From Mollicutes bacterium (GTDB lineage: Bacteria; Bacillota_I; Bacilli_A; Izemoplasmatales; Izemoplasmataceae), in NCBI GenBank assembly GCA_003551455.1, contig PUMR01000041.1, positions 1 to 18,591 on the forward strand: a DNA stretch of 18,591 bases, read 5' to 3'. Under the pieces are notes generated by a model. That model searched no databases, was not told the origin of the DNA, and saw nothing but the letters and a program-made list of their open reading frames with translations. This document shows positions 1 to 8,133 of this stretch, piece after piece (positions within the stretch are counted from its first letter, which is position 1; each line of letters opens with the position of its first letter). Both the position numbers and the translations under genes were made by a program.

Positions 1-113
1 CTCGATTTCGCCTTGCGTCCGTTCACATCGATGTTGCCGGCGTCACTCACTTCCTTGGCGACCGAACGCCTCTTGATGAGGCGGGAGACTTTGAGATACT
101 TGTCAAGACGCAT
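1..113 (-). CDS. rqcP: S4-domain RNA-binding protein, RqcP (YabO)-like, 5' part only
   Basis: Only the first 37 codons are inside the window; the gene runs off the left edge. The visible N-terminus reads [16 protein letters not shown], then [21 protein letters not shown], the start of an S4 RNA-binding fold. It closely resembles the small Firmicutes protein YabO/RqcP. In that family the protein binds the obstructed 50S subunit with peptidyl-tRNA and helps RqcH add C-terminal alanine tails during ribosome quality control. The ATG at 113-111 is preceded by a strong AAAGGAGG site (121-128). The start lies 18 bases after the ftsH stop, so it is probably co-transcribed with tilS and ftsH. An Hsp15-type S4 protein is the main alternative; the missing C-terminus prevents a firm choice. 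Confidence 0.8.
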   Translation of the reverse strand, partial: MRLDKYLKVSRLIKRRSVAKEVSDAGNIDVNGRKAKS

Positions 114-131
114 GGGCTGCCTCCTTTGTGG

Positions 132-2138
132 TCATGAATCGCTCTGGGTGCGCTTGGTATCTGTGCGCGAGGACTTCTTGTCGTCAGAGGAGGATTGGGC
201 TTCTTCCTCGCCGCTCGTTTCTTTGTCGGCCTCTTCGGCCTCTTTTGCGCGTTCGGCGTCTTTTTGCTTCTTGCGCTCCCACCAGGCCAATGTATTGGTC
301 TTTTCGATCTCCAGGATGTCCTCCCGGGTCAGGGTCTCGATTTCGAGGAGGAATTCCGCGATGCGCTTCAAGAGGTCCTTGTTCGCTTCCAAGGTCTTCT
401 TCGCCTTCTCGTAACACTCATTGATGATCTTGCGGACCTCGTTGTCGATCTCCAACGCGACGGTGTCGGAGAAGGACTTGTCGGCGGCATAATCGCGACC
501 GAGGAAGACATTGCCGTTCCGTTTTTCGTATTGGATCGGACCAAGGGAGCTCATGCCGTATTCGGTCACCATCGAGCGGGCGATCTCTGTCGCTCGCTGG
601 AAGTCGTTATGGGCGCCCGTGGAGACTTCGTCGAAGATGAGTTCCTCGGCGACTCTTCCACCGAGCAGGCCCGTGACCTGGTCGATGAGACTCTTTCTCG
701 TCATGAGGTAGGACTCTTCCTCTTCGGGGAGCATGAGGTTGTAGCCGCCGGATTGGCCCCGGGGGATGATAGTGACCTTGTGGACGATATTCGCGTTGTC
801 CAGCTTCAACCCCAAGACGGCATGGCCGGCTTCATGATGGGCGATGAAGAGTCTTTCCCGTTTGGTGACGACACGGGATTTTTTCGCCGGCCCCATCATG
901 ACACGGTCGACAGCCTCGTCAATGTGATAGATGCGGATGGTGGGCTTGTTCTCTCTTGCGGCGAGGAGAGCCGCTTCGTTCAAGAGATTTTCCAAGTCGG
1001 CACCGGTGAATCCCGGTGTCCGCCGAGCGATCTCCTCGAAAGTGACCTTGGGGTCGATGCGCTTGTTGCGGGCGTGGACGCGCAGAATTTCCTGACGACC
1101 CTTCACGTCGGGACGGTTGATGGTGATCTGTCGGTCGAAACGACCGGGACGGAGGAGGGCATGGTCGAGGATGTCGGGGCGGTTGGTCGCGGCCATGACG
1201 ATGATGCCGGAATTGATGCCGAAACCGTCCATCTCGACGAGGAGTTGGTTCAGGGTCTGTTCCCTTTCGTCATGTCCGCCGCCGAGTCCGGCGCCGCGTT
1301 GTCTTCCGACAGCATCCAGCTCGTCGATGAACACGATGCAGGGGGTGTTCTGTTTGGCCGCCTTGAACATGTCGCGGACACGGCTTGCACCGACACCCAC
1401 GAACATCTCGACGAAATCGGAACCGCTGATGGAAAAGAACGGGACGTCGGCCTCGCCGGCCACGGCCCGGGCGAGCAGGGTCTTACCCGTTCCCGGGGGT
1501 CCCACGAGGAGGATGCCCTTGGGGATCCTCGCACCGAGACGCATGTATTTTTTGGGGTCTTTGAGGAAATCGATGACTTCTTCGAGTTCCTGCTTCTCCT
1601 CATCGATGCCGGCGACCTGTTTGAAGGTCGTCGTTTTGCCGCGATGGAGTTTCGCCTTGCTCTTGCCGAAGTCGAAAGCGCGATTCTGGCCGCCGCTGCT
1701 CCGCATGAAGAAACCGATGAAAAGGATGATGAGGACAATCGGCAAGAGAATCAGGAGGATGTTCCAGAAGCTGTACGTGGCGCCTCGCTCATGGGCATAG
1801 GTGATGTTTTGCGCTTCAGCGTGCTCGATGATCTTTTGCAGAGCGTTCTGCGTGGGGACCTCGAGTTCATATTTCTCGCCGGTTTTCAGTTCTCCCGTCA
1901 CTTCATAAGACCCCACATTGATGTCACCGGAAATCGGCGTGGAGTAGATGGTTTCGACATTCTCGTGTTCGATGAGTTCCGCGAGGAATTCAGTATAGGT
2001 GAATGTTTTCACTTCTTCGTCATCGGAAGTGAAAAGCCAAATCGCCGAAAAGACGAAAAGCAATATCAGCATCATGACGACGAGATTGCCGATCTTGTTT
2101 GTCCGTCTGTCTGGCGGTGTCGGTTTCTTTTGGGCCAT
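132..2138 (-). CDS. ftsH: ATP-dependent zinc metalloprotease FtsH
   Basis: Membrane-anchored AAA+ protease that extracts and degrades misfolded membrane proteins and some cytosolic regulators. With the start chosen here it has 668 residues, normal for the family. In order: TM1 at about 18-37, an extracytoplasmic domain to about 120, TM2 at about 124-145, Walker A GPPGTGKT at 213-220, Walker B IVFIDE at 268-273, the second region of homology with the arginine finger (RPGRFD) ending near 335, the zinc-binding HEAGH at 435-439, and the likely third zinc ligand Asp in GAHNDF at about 512. The C-terminal 50 residues are a highly charged Lys/Glu/Ser tail. An upstream in-frame start at 2177 exists, but the ATG at 2138 has AAGGAG eight bases before it and gives the usual short cytosolic N-terminus. 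It follows tilS on the same strand after a 113-base gap. Confidence 0.97.
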   Translation of the reverse strand: MAQKKPTPPDRRTNKIGNLVVMMLILLFVFSAIWLFTSDDEEVKTFTYTEFLAELIEHENVETIYSTPISGDINVGSYEVTGELKTGEKYELEVPTQNALQKIIEHAEAQNITYAHERGATYSFWNILLILLPIVLIILFIGFFMRSSGGQNRAFDFGKSKAKLHRGKTTTFKQVAGIDEEKQELEEVIDFLKDPKKYMRLGARIPKGILLVGPPGTGKTLLARAVAGEADVPFFSISGSDFVEMFVGVGASRVRDMFKAAKQNTPCIVFIDELDAVGRQRGAGLGGGHDEREQTLNQLLVEMDGFGINSGIIVMAATNRPDILDHALLRPGRFDRQITINRPDVKGRQEILRVHARNKRIDPKVTFEEIARRTPGFTGADLENLLNEAALLAARENKPTIRIYHIDEAVDRVMMGPAKKSRVVTKRERLFIAHHEAGHAVLGLKLDNANIVHKVTIIPRGQSGGYNLMLPEEEESYLMTRKSLIDQVTGLLGGRVAEELIFDEVSTGAHNDFQRATEIARSMVTEYGMSSLGPIQYEKRNGNVFLGRDYAADKSFSDTVALEIDNEVRKIINECYEKAKKTLEANKDLLKRIAEFLLEIETLTREDILEIEKTNTLAWWERKKQKDAERAKEAEEADKETSGEEEAQSSSDDKKSSRTDTKRTQSDS

Positions 2139-2203
2139 GTTCGTCACTCCTTGCTTATGATGCGGGTCTACGTACACTGGGTGTGTCCGTCTTGTTCAAG
2201 AAA

Positions 2204-2237
2204 CGGCCTCACAAGGGACATTACCTTTGAAAGGCCG
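2204..2237 (-). promoter_or_regulatory. Hairpin in the tilS-ftsH spacer
   Basis: On the minus strand CGGCCT (2237-2232) pairs with AGGCCG (2209-2204), and the inner arms CAAAGG and CCCTTG also pair with one G-T wobble around a six-base loop. The two helices are separated by a 2x2 internal loop. TTTCTTG follows, so this might be a weak intrinsic terminator or a processing or attenuation site that lowers ftsH relative to tilS. No convincing promoter for ftsH is visible in the spacer. Confidence 0.45.
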
Positions 2238-2251
2238 AAGATGAGCGGTTG

Positions 2252-3577
2252 CTACGATTTGTCGCGCTCTTGCGAATCCGTTGCGCCGACATCCTCGATG
2301 TAGAGGACGTCGCCGCTCTTCGTTTGATGGCATTCGATATCCAGGTCGGGTATCCAGAGGACTTTTTCCTCGTCGGTCAAAAGGAGGATGTCGTCCCTTT
2401 GATGGGGAGGAACCTTGAGATCGATGAAGAGGTCCTTGATCTTCTTTCGGCCATAAGGCAACTCGATTCTGTCACCTTCACGGCGGGTTCTCACATACAG
2501 CGGAAACACCCTACCATTATACCACAACTCAAAGCATTTTGAAGGGATACGGGCATTTTTCCGGCTTGTTACCCGAAAATGGCGGTGACCATCGACGGGG
2601 TAGGTTCCCTCTTCCGTTATCGTGACGGCAAGCGGGGTCCGGTCTTTTGTTTTCGCAACAAAGAAACCGTCATACTCCTTGTGGAGGAAGATGTGTTCGT
2701 CGAGCGGGAGGCGGAGATTCTTCCCGCTTTGCAGTTGGTTCACGATGTCTTCATACATGCCCTGACTGAGATGCAGATCATCGGAGACATTCCGGAAGAG
2801 GGTTTTCAGCGCGATCCTTTGACAGAGTGGCGACCAAGAGAGGAACTCTTCTACGGGAATCGGTCCCGGATGTTCGGAGAGCAGTCCTTCCACGTGTTCT
2901 TCCAGCAGCCCCGTGACCGACTGCAGGTCGCCGAAGAAGCGCTTCATGGCTTCATTGAAACTCGGATTCTCTTTCGTGAACATGGGGATGATGCGGTTCC
3001 GGAAACGGTTGCGTGTGTGGGTGGGACTGTCGTTCGAGACGTCATGAAAATAGGGGATGTCGTTTTTCCGGGCGTAGTCGACGATAGTATCTTTCTCGAC
3101 GTCTAGAAAAGGGCGCACAAGTTTGATGTCTTTGAAGGGTTCGACAGGCGTCATGCCTTTGAGTGTGTCGAATGAGCCGCCCTTGACAAGACGCATGAAG
3201 AAGGTCTCGATCTGGTCGTTCAAGTGATGTCCGAGAACCACTTTCTCCACCCCGTGCTTTTTGGCCGTCTTTTCGAAGAAGGAGAAACGGATTTTTCGGG
3301 CTTCCTCTTGAAAATTGCCTTCGATGGGTTCTTTGACGTCGAGACATTCGAAAGGCGCATCCAATCGGGATGCGATTCTCTCCAGTTCCAAGGCTTCCCG
3401 CTTGGCCGTCGCCCGGCGGTTGTAGTTGACATGGGCGGCGATGATTCCGATTCCGAGTTCGTGCAGAAGATGGAAGAGGACCATGGAATCGACCCCGCCG
3501 CTCAGACCCAATACGACGCGCTCATCCTTCTCGAAGAGATTCGCTTGTCGCAATAGCGATGAAAGGTTCTTTTCCAT
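2252..3577 (-). CDS. tilS: tRNA(Ile)-lysidine synthetase TilS
   Basis: Essential enzyme that uses ATP and lysine to convert C34 of the CAU-anticodon tRNA-Ile to lysidine, switching decoding from AUG to AUA. The 441-residue protein begins with the PP-loop N-type ATP pyrophosphatase motif SGGVDS at 26-31, followed by LGHHLNDQIET, the second conserved ATPase-domain block, and by a C-terminal TilS substrate-binding region. Length matches the family (about 430-470). The ATG at 3577 follows a modest GGTGG site and an extended -10 promoter about 23 bases upstream, giving a very short leader. tilS next to ftsH is a common Firmicutes arrangement, but the hpt gene that sits between them in Bacillus is missing here. 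Confidence 0.93.
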   Translation of the reverse strand: MEKNLSSLLRQANLFEKDERVVLGLSGGVDSMVLFHLLHELGIGIIAAHVNYNRRATAKREALELERIASRLDAPFECLDVKEPIEGNFQEEARKIRFSFFEKTAKKHGVEKVVLGHHLNDQIETFFMRLVKGGSFDTLKGMTPVEPFKDIKLVRPFLDVEKDTIVDYARKNDIPYFHDVSNDSPTHTRNRFRNRIIPMFTKENPSFNEAMKRFFGDLQSVTGLLEEHVEGLLSEHPGPIPVEEFLSWSPLCQRIALKTLFRNVSDDLHLSQGMYEDIVNQLQSGKNLRLPLDEHIFLHKEYDGFFVAKTKDRTPLAVTITEEGTYPVDGHRHFRVTSRKNARIPSKCFELWYNGRVFPLYVRTRREGDRIELPYGRKKIKDLFIDLKVPPHQRDDILLLTDEEKVLWIPDLDIECHQTKSGDVLYIEDVGATDSQERDKS

Positions 3578-3599
3578 AGGGCACCACCTGTCGGCTCAC

Positions 3600-3608
3600 A
3601 TTATAGCA
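3600..3608 (-). promoter_or_regulatory. Extended -10 promoter for the tilS operon
   Basis: The minus strand reads TGCTATAAT, a perfect TATAAT with the TGN extension. No good -35 hexamer is present 16-18 bases upstream. Predicted transcription start is near 3593, about 17 bases before the tilS ATG. Confidence 0.7.
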
Positions 3609-3661
3609 CACGGTAAATACAATTATCCATCATTTGTCTCTGACGACACGGGGTCAAATCG

Positions 3662-3670
3662 TGGTATAAT
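3662..3670 (+). promoter_or_regulatory. Extended -10 promoter for maf
   Basis: TGGTATAAT, a perfect -10 with TGN extension and no clear -35 at the usual distance (CTGACG lies 19 bases upstream and is weak). Predicted start near 3677. It is divergent from the tilS promoter, with about 55 bases between the two -10 elements. Confidence 0.7.
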
Positions 3671-3702
3671 GATAGTCGACTTATCCCAAAGGAAGTGCGG
3701 AC

Positions 3703-4293
3703 ATGAAAACCTACATCCTCGCCAGCCAATCACCGCGAAGAAAAGCCTTGTTGCCTCTCGTCGGACGTGAATTCGAGGTCGTCGTTCCCGAAATCCAAGA
3801 GAGGATCGACAACCGGAAATCACCCGAAGAAGCCGCGATCGCTTTAGCCCGCATGAAAGCGAAAGACGTGGGAAGGAGGCATCCGGACAAGCTCGTGCTG
3901 GCTTGTGACACTGTGGTTTCGGTGGACGGCCAACTTCTCGGGAAGCCCGAAAGTGAAGATGACGCCCACAGAATGCTCAGTCTCTTGAGCGGGAAAAAGC
4001 ATCGGGTCGTGACCGGATGCGTGTTAACGAAGATGAATCGAGAAGTGGCTTTTTCCGGTGATGCCCATGTGTTCTTCCATAAACTCTCCAAAGAAGAGAT
4101 CGAGAGCTACATCGCCACGGGAGAGCCATTCGGCAAAGCGGGGGGCTATGCCGTCCAAGGCCATGCCTCGAGACACATCGAACGCATCGAAGGCGACTAC
4201 TATGCCATCATGGGCCTTCCTGTCGCCAAAGTGTATCATCATTTGAAAGCGTACGAATGCGGTCGCCTTTTTTCCGGATGCAATTTGCGATAG
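3703..4293 (+). CDS. maf: Maf-family nucleoside triphosphate pyrophosphatase
   Basis: Cytosolic house-cleaning enzyme that hydrolyses dTTP/UTP or modified nucleotides to the monophosphate plus pyrophosphate. The 196-residue protein is full length. The family signature SQSPRR is at 8-13 and the catalytic Asp is in CDTVVSVDG (Asp69), followed by GKP and the later conserved VVTGC and GGYAVQG blocks. AAAGGAAG at 3688-3695 precedes the ATG by 7 bases. In Firmicutes maf is often beside mreB/min genes; here it stands alone, divergent from tilS and followed by a LytTR gene. Whether it prefers dTTP/UTP (YhdE type) or m7GTP (YceF type) cannot be settled by eye. Confidence 0.92.
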   Translation: MKTYILASQSPRRKALLPLVGREFEVVVPEIQERIDNRKSPEEAAIALARMKAKDVGRRHPDKLVLACDTVVSVDGQLLGKPESEDDAHRMLSLLSGKKHRVVTGCVLTKMNREVAFSGDAHVFFHKLSKEEIESYIATGEPFGKAGGYAVQGHASRHIERIEGDYYAIMGLPVAKVYHHLKAYECGRLFSGCNLR

Positions 4294-4315
4294 AATAGAT
4301 GTAGATTGTCCTTAT

Positions 4316-4338
4316 CGATGGGAGCATCACTCCCATTG
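4316..4338 (+). promoter_or_regulatory. Inverted repeat upstream of the LytTR gene
   Basis: ATGGGAG (4318-4324) and CTCCCAT (4330-4336) form a perfect 7-bp stem around CATCA, extended by a G-T and a C-G pair. It lacks a following T-run, so it is not a standard intrinsic terminator for maf. It ends just before TGCTATCCT (4339-4347), a possible extended -10, placing the repeat at the -35 position where an operator for an autoregulated LytTR gene could lie. The role is inference. Confidence 0.45.
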
Positions 4339-4373
4339 TGCTATCCTGAATATGACGTCCTTGGAGGTTTATC

Positions 4374-4895
4374 ATGTTCAAGTTGAAAGCTCCCAAAGAA
4401 TCCCGGACGCGCTTGAGAAACAAGTTGAAGATCATCGACAGTAAAAAATACGAGTTCGTCGTTACGACGGACAAAGAATATGTTGAAGAAGACAAGATCA
4501 ACATCGTCTTTCAAGAGGAAGACGCACAAAGGGTCAACCGCATACTGAACCTCATCGCCCAGGGTGAGGACGTCTATATCGTCGGCCACAGCTCCCGGGG
4601 CATGAAACGGATCGAATCGCGCCGGATCCACTATTTTGTCGTTGAAGAGGAAGAGGTCTTCGCTGCTGTCCGGGATGGACGTTTCCGTGTCCGTATGAAA
4701 CTCTATGAGATTGAAGAAATGTTGAAAAAGAAACATTTCATCCGGGTCAGCAAATACGCCATTGTGAACATCAACAAGATCGATTACATCAAACCGGCAT
4801 TCAACTCCAAACTGATTCTCCACATGAGAAATGGAGACCAGGTAGAAGTGAATCGCCGCTACTACAAAACATTCAAGAAGACGCTGGAATTATAG
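4374..4895 (+). CDS. LytTR-family DNA-binding transcriptional regulator
   Basis: A 173-residue cytosolic regulator. The C-terminal region, about 78-172, matches the LytTR beta-fold: RIHYFVVEEEEVFAAVRDG, then FIRVSKYAIVNINKI at 122-136 and the final NGDQVEVNRRYYKTFKKTL. The N-terminal 75 residues carry neither a receiver domain nor a recognisable sensor, so this is a stand-alone LytTR protein, not a two-component response regulator. The ATG follows GGAGG at 4363-4367. The next gene starts 9 bases after the stop, so the two are surely co-transcribed; known LytTR regulatory systems pair such a protein with a membrane inhibitor. Target genes are unknown. Confidence 0.88.
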   Translation: MFKLKAPKESRTRLRNKLKIIDSKKYEFVVTTDKEYVEEDKINIVFQEEDAQRVNRILNLIAQGEDVYIVGHSSRGMKRIESRRIHYFVVEEEEVFAAVRDGRFRVRMKLYEIEEMLKKKHFIRVSKYAIVNINKIDYIKPAFNSKLILHMRNGDQVEVNRRYYKTFKKTLEL

Positions 4896-4904
4896 GGGTG
4901 TCTC

Positions 4905-6866
4905 ATGATGCAAACAATGATCCGCTTGGCCGAGTTCGTTTTCAATAATGCCGTTCTGTTGAGTGTCATACTCGTTGCCGCCCTCTTCTTCATGTTTCAC
5001 GTGAAGCAGTTGTTTCAAGAACTCCTTTTGAACATGAAACTGGATGTCAAACAGCGGGTCATGCGCAACTTGGAAAGGATCCCTTTCCGTTATGCCCGCT
5101 TGTTTTTACGTAAACGCATGGTGGTCATCATGGTGCCGTTTGTCGTAGTTGCCGCCATTTTCATAACCGCCACTTGGAACCCGATACATTTTGAGCACCA
5201 TATGGCCAGTATTGATAGCGAAGAAGATATCATCCGGGTCCACGCCGATTTCGATGAACGCTTCTACGGATTCCACATCTTCGAAGCCGACGGGAAAGTG
5301 GCTGATGCCTCCCTCATGCGCCACTTCCGGATGATGGAACCCAAACTCCATATGGGGATTGACACTGTTGCCCATAATGACGAATACATCCTCAGTCTAT
5401 CGTCCCGGGGCATTGAAATCACCAGTGTCGATGGCAGTGAAATCAATCATCACGGATACTTGGAGTACGAAGACAAGAGGAATGATGAACTCCACCAGTT
5501 GCACGGTGTTGTAATAGATGATGGCCGCCTCGTCGTCTTGGGGACGATCAAGGAGGATATCCCTCTCGGGGCTTCGGATGAAATCTATTGCGAAGAAGAA
5601 TTCGTCACGTTGGTCCGAATCTACGATATCGAGGATGATTTCACTCTCGTGGACACATATCGGATGAGTGGCAAGGTGACCGATGCCGCCTATGCGGACG
5701 GAGTGCTCTCATTGGTCACGAAACAGTATCTGCCTTTCGGTTATGACAAGTTCAGCGTCGGCGACTCTTTGCCTTGGATTGCCCAAGGGGACGCTTCGCC
5801 CACCACACAGTCCTATGATTCCATTCACTATATTGAACGGGTCGAGCCGAACAGTTTCACTTCGTTCCATGCCATCGACCTCGAGCGCGAAGCGCACGAT
5901 TTCCGGACACTTCTCATGGACTTCCAGAGTGAAGTGAGGATCATGGACAACGCCTTCTATATTGCCGCCGACCACTATCGTTTCCATAAAATCACCGACG
6001 GGATGCGACTTTCCGACCCGGTCGAATCCATCGACACCACCCTCACGAAGTTCCGCATCGATTCTTTCGGGACCATCCGTCACCAGGTGACATTGAGCCT
6101 TCCGGGCGCCCTGTCCTTTTCCAAGGGACTACAGGTTGCTGACGAAAGGATTCTGCTTCTGACAACCGACGACGACAATCAGACACTTTTCAAACTCGAG
6201 AAAAACCTCACTCATGCCACGATTGAGCATGAACTGCCCGCACATATCCATGTCAACGACCTCTTCTACCATGACGGTATCGCCTATTTGTCCTGTTACA
6301 CGGAGGATGGCCGGGAAACCCGGATGTATGCGATCGGCTCCCATAGCATCGAGTTTTTGTCGATTCACGAAGGGATCCTCTTGACGGAAGCGGTGATTCC
6401 GCGGACCGGCTCCCCCCTCTTCATAACTTTGGAAAAGTCCGGCAAAGAGCTGCTCGCTTTCCACGTGCATCATTATGACAGTGCGCAGAGTCGCGTCGTG
6501 ACGGTGGACACACTCGATGTTTCGGTCTCGGACTTCAAATTCAACATCATCGACCGTTTTCCCGTTGCAGAGGAGATCCATATCGATTCCGAATCCCGTA
6601 TCACCATCCCCCTTTATGCGTTCACGACACCTTCCACCCAGGAGTCCCGTTACACGAGTGTCATTTTCATCCCCTTGGATGAAGAAGGCAGGCTCCATTC
6701 ACCCGCATCCTTGTCCATGCGCGGTGTCTTGCACGCCCGGAACCCCTATAGCTATCGTTCCGTGAAGATGGATGACCATAGCTACCATGTCACCCCGAAA
6801 GGTATCACCGTTTCTACCGAAGTGGATGACGAGGAGACAATCGTCAGTGAACTCGTCTTCCCCTGA
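4905..6866 (+). CDS. Membrane-anchored beta-propeller protein
   Basis: A 653-residue protein of unknown role. Two hydrophobic helices are visible, about 11-33 and 72-90, separated by a very basic stretch (34-71, many Lys/Arg) that should be cytosolic, leaving the C-terminal ~560 residues outside the membrane. That part is acidic and made of repeated beta-strand blades such as LVRIYDIEDDFTLVDTY, VTDAAYADGVLSLVTKQY, HYIERVEPNSFTSFHAIDLE. This pattern resembles the secreted beta-propeller domain family PF09826; that match is from memory and needs a profile search. AGGGGTG precedes the ATG. It directly follows the LytTR gene and ends the operon at a strong terminator. A parS-like site lies inside codons 30-35. 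An adhesin, sensor or anti-regulator function is possible. Confidence 0.75.
   Translation: MMQTMIRLAEFVFNNAVLLSVILVAALFFMFHVKQLFQELLLNMKLDVKQRVMRNLERIPFRYARLFLRKRMVVIMVPFVVVAAIFITATWNPIHFEHHMASIDSEEDIIRVHADFDERFYGFHIFEADGKVADASLMRHFRMMEPKLHMGIDTVAHNDEYILSLSSRGIEITSVDGSEINHHGYLEYEDKRNDELHQLHGVVIDDGRLVVLGTIKEDIPLGASDEIYCEEEFVTLVRIYDIEDDFTLVDTYRMSGKVTDAAYADGVLSLVTKQYLPFGYDKFSVGDSLPWIAQGDASPTTQSYDSIHYIERVEPNSFTSFHAIDLEREAHDFRTLLMDFQSEVRIMDNAFYIAADHYRFHKITDGMRLSDPVESIDTTLTKFRIDSFGTIRHQVTLSLPGALSFSKGLQVADERILLLTTDDDNQTLFKLEKNLTHATIEHELPAHIHVNDLFYHDGIAYLSCYTEDGRETRMYAIGSHSIEFLSIHEGILLTEAVIPRTGSPLFITLEKSGKELLAFHVHHYDSAQSRVVTVDTLDVSVSDFKFNIIDRFPVAEEIHIDSESRITIPLYAFTTPSTQESRYTSVIFIPLDEEGRLHSPASLSMRGVLHARNPYSYRSVKMDDHSYHVTPKGITVSTEVDDEETIVSELVFP
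4993..5008. promoter_or_regulatory. Candidate parS site (ParB/Spo0J binding)
   Basis: The sequence TGTTTCACGTGAAGCA matches the bacterial parS consensus TGTTTCACGTGAAACA at 15 of 16 positions, including the central palindrome TTTCACGTGAA. It lies inside the beta-propeller coding region. A ParB with all nucleation and CTP-binding motifs is encoded 11.7 kb away. No other close match was seen in the window. Confidence 0.75.
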
Positions 6867-6893
6867 CCCTCAAGACAGGCTCTTTGCACAATG

Positions 6894-6925
6894 AAAGCAC
6901 CTTCCGCGCGGAAGGTGCTTTGCTT
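6894..6925 (+). terminator. Intrinsic terminator after the beta-propeller gene
   Basis: A perfect 28-base palindrome (6894-6921) with arms AAAGCACCTTCCGC and GCGGAAGGTGCTTT, effectively a 12-bp stem with a GCGC tetraloop, followed by GCTTTTGTTTC on the plus strand. It lies between convergent genes and may also stop the malic enzyme transcript, although the minus-strand U-tract is weaker. Confidence 0.9.
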
Positions 6926-6949
6926 TTGTTTCATATCTATGGTAAGGGG

Positions 6950-8128
6950 TCATCCGGTTTTCACGGCACATTCTTTCACCGCCGCGGAGACCCTGTCGAC
7001 GACACGTTTGTCGAAGGGTGAAGGGATGATGTAGTCGACATGCAAGTCCGCGTCGGAGATGATATGTGCCAAGGCCCGGGCGGCTGCGATCTTCATGTCT
7101 TCGTCGATGGAAGAGGTCCGGGCGGCGAGAGCGCCCTTGAAGATTCCCGGAAAAGCCAGAACGTTGTTGATCTGGTTGGGATGGTCGCTTCTCCCGGTGC
7201 CTACGATTTTCGCGCCTGCCTCTTTGGCGGTCTCGGGGTCGATTTCGGGAGTCGGGTTGGCCATGGCGAAGACGAAGGGGTCTTTGTTCATCCCCCGGAT
7301 GGCTTCCGGGCCGATAAGATCGCCCACGGAAACCCCGATGAAGACATCGGTGCCTTTCATGAGATCCGCCAGGGTGTCGATGGCGGATGATCTGGGCTTG
7401 GAGATGATTCTCTTGTCGATCAACTCTTGCAGGGGTGGATCGTACGAGCTTTTTCGATATGGATGGATGACGCCTTCTTTGTTGAATGCGTAAAGGCTTT
7501 TGATTCCCAATGATGCGAGGAGTTTTGCGATTGCATAACCTGCGGCTCCCGTCCCGGCAAGGACTATCTCCAAATCGCTCAGCTTCCGTCCTGTCAATCG
7601 GCACGCGTTAAGAAGGGCCGCGGCAGTGACAATCGCCGTGCCGTGCTGGTCGTCATGGAAGACGGGGATGTCGAGCATGGAGATGAGGCGTTTCTCGATT
7701 TCCACACAGCGTGGGGCGGAGATGTCTTCGAGATTGATCCCCCCGAAGGTGGGAGCGATGCGCTGGCAGGTCTCGACAATCTCGTCGACATCCTGTGTGT
7801 CAAGGCAGATGGGAATGGCGTCAATACCGGCGAACTCCTTGAAAAGCACGGCCTTCCCTTCCATTACGGGGAGTGCCGCCTTGGCGCCGATGTTGCCGAT
7901 TCCGAGCACTGCCGAACCGTCGGTGACCACGGCGACCGTGTTCTGCTTGGTGGTGTATGTATAGACGGCGTCGGGATTCTTATGGATGATTCTGCATGGC
8001 TCCGCGACACCCGGAGAATATGCCAGCGAAAGGTCGTCAGCGTTTCGCAAGGGCACTTTGGAACGGATTTCGAACTTCCCTTTCTTGTTTTTGTGGAGTC
8101 GGAGACTCCTCGCTTTGAGAGAGTTCAC
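6950..8128 (-). CDS. NAD(P)-dependent malic enzyme (short bacterial form)
   Basis: Oxidatively decarboxylates malate to pyruvate and CO2 with reduction of NAD(P), or the reverse. About 392 residues, the short form like YtsJ. Visible motifs: LSLAYSPGVAEPC (general-acid Tyr near 37), EGKAVLFKEFAGIDA, metal-binding INLEDISAPRCVEIE, FHDDQHGTA with paired Asp residues, and the dinucleotide fold GTGAAG at about 192-197, then MANPTPEI. The start is uncertain. A GTG at 8137 overlaps the fumarase beta stop, but the GTG at 8128 has AAGGGGTGA at a proper distance and is preferred. Last gene of the fumarase operon; together they connect fumarate to pyruvate. NAD versus NADP preference is not readable here. 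Confidence 0.93.
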   Translation of the reverse strand: MNSLKARSLRLHKNKKGKFEIRSKVPLRNADDLSLAYSPGVAEPCRIIHKNPDAVYTYTTKQNTVAVVTDGSAVLGIGNIGAKAALPVMEGKAVLFKEFAGIDAIPICLDTQDVDEIVETCQRIAPTFGGINLEDISAPRCVEIEKRLISMLDIPVFHDDQHGTAIVTAAALLNACRLTGRKLSDLEIVLAGTGAAGYAIAKLLASLGIKSLYAFNKEGVIHPYRKSSYDPPLQELIDKRIISKPRSSAIDTLADLMKGTDVFIGVSVGDLIGPEAIRGMNKDPFVFAMANPTPEIDPETAKEAGAKIVGTGRSDHPNQINNVLAFPGIFKGALAARTSSIDEDMKIAAARALAHIISDADLHVDYIIPSPFDKRVVDRVSAAVKECAVKTG

Positions 8129-8133
8129 TCCTA

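Noticed and set aside
195..2303. 702-codon plus-strand reading frame
   Set aside because: It lies antisense to ftsH, whose motifs are unmistakable; the frame is a by-product of codon bias.
6467..6482. Second CACGTG-centred possible parS
   Set aside because: Only about 12 of 16 positions match; other CACGTG sites at about 2892 and 11390 are worse.
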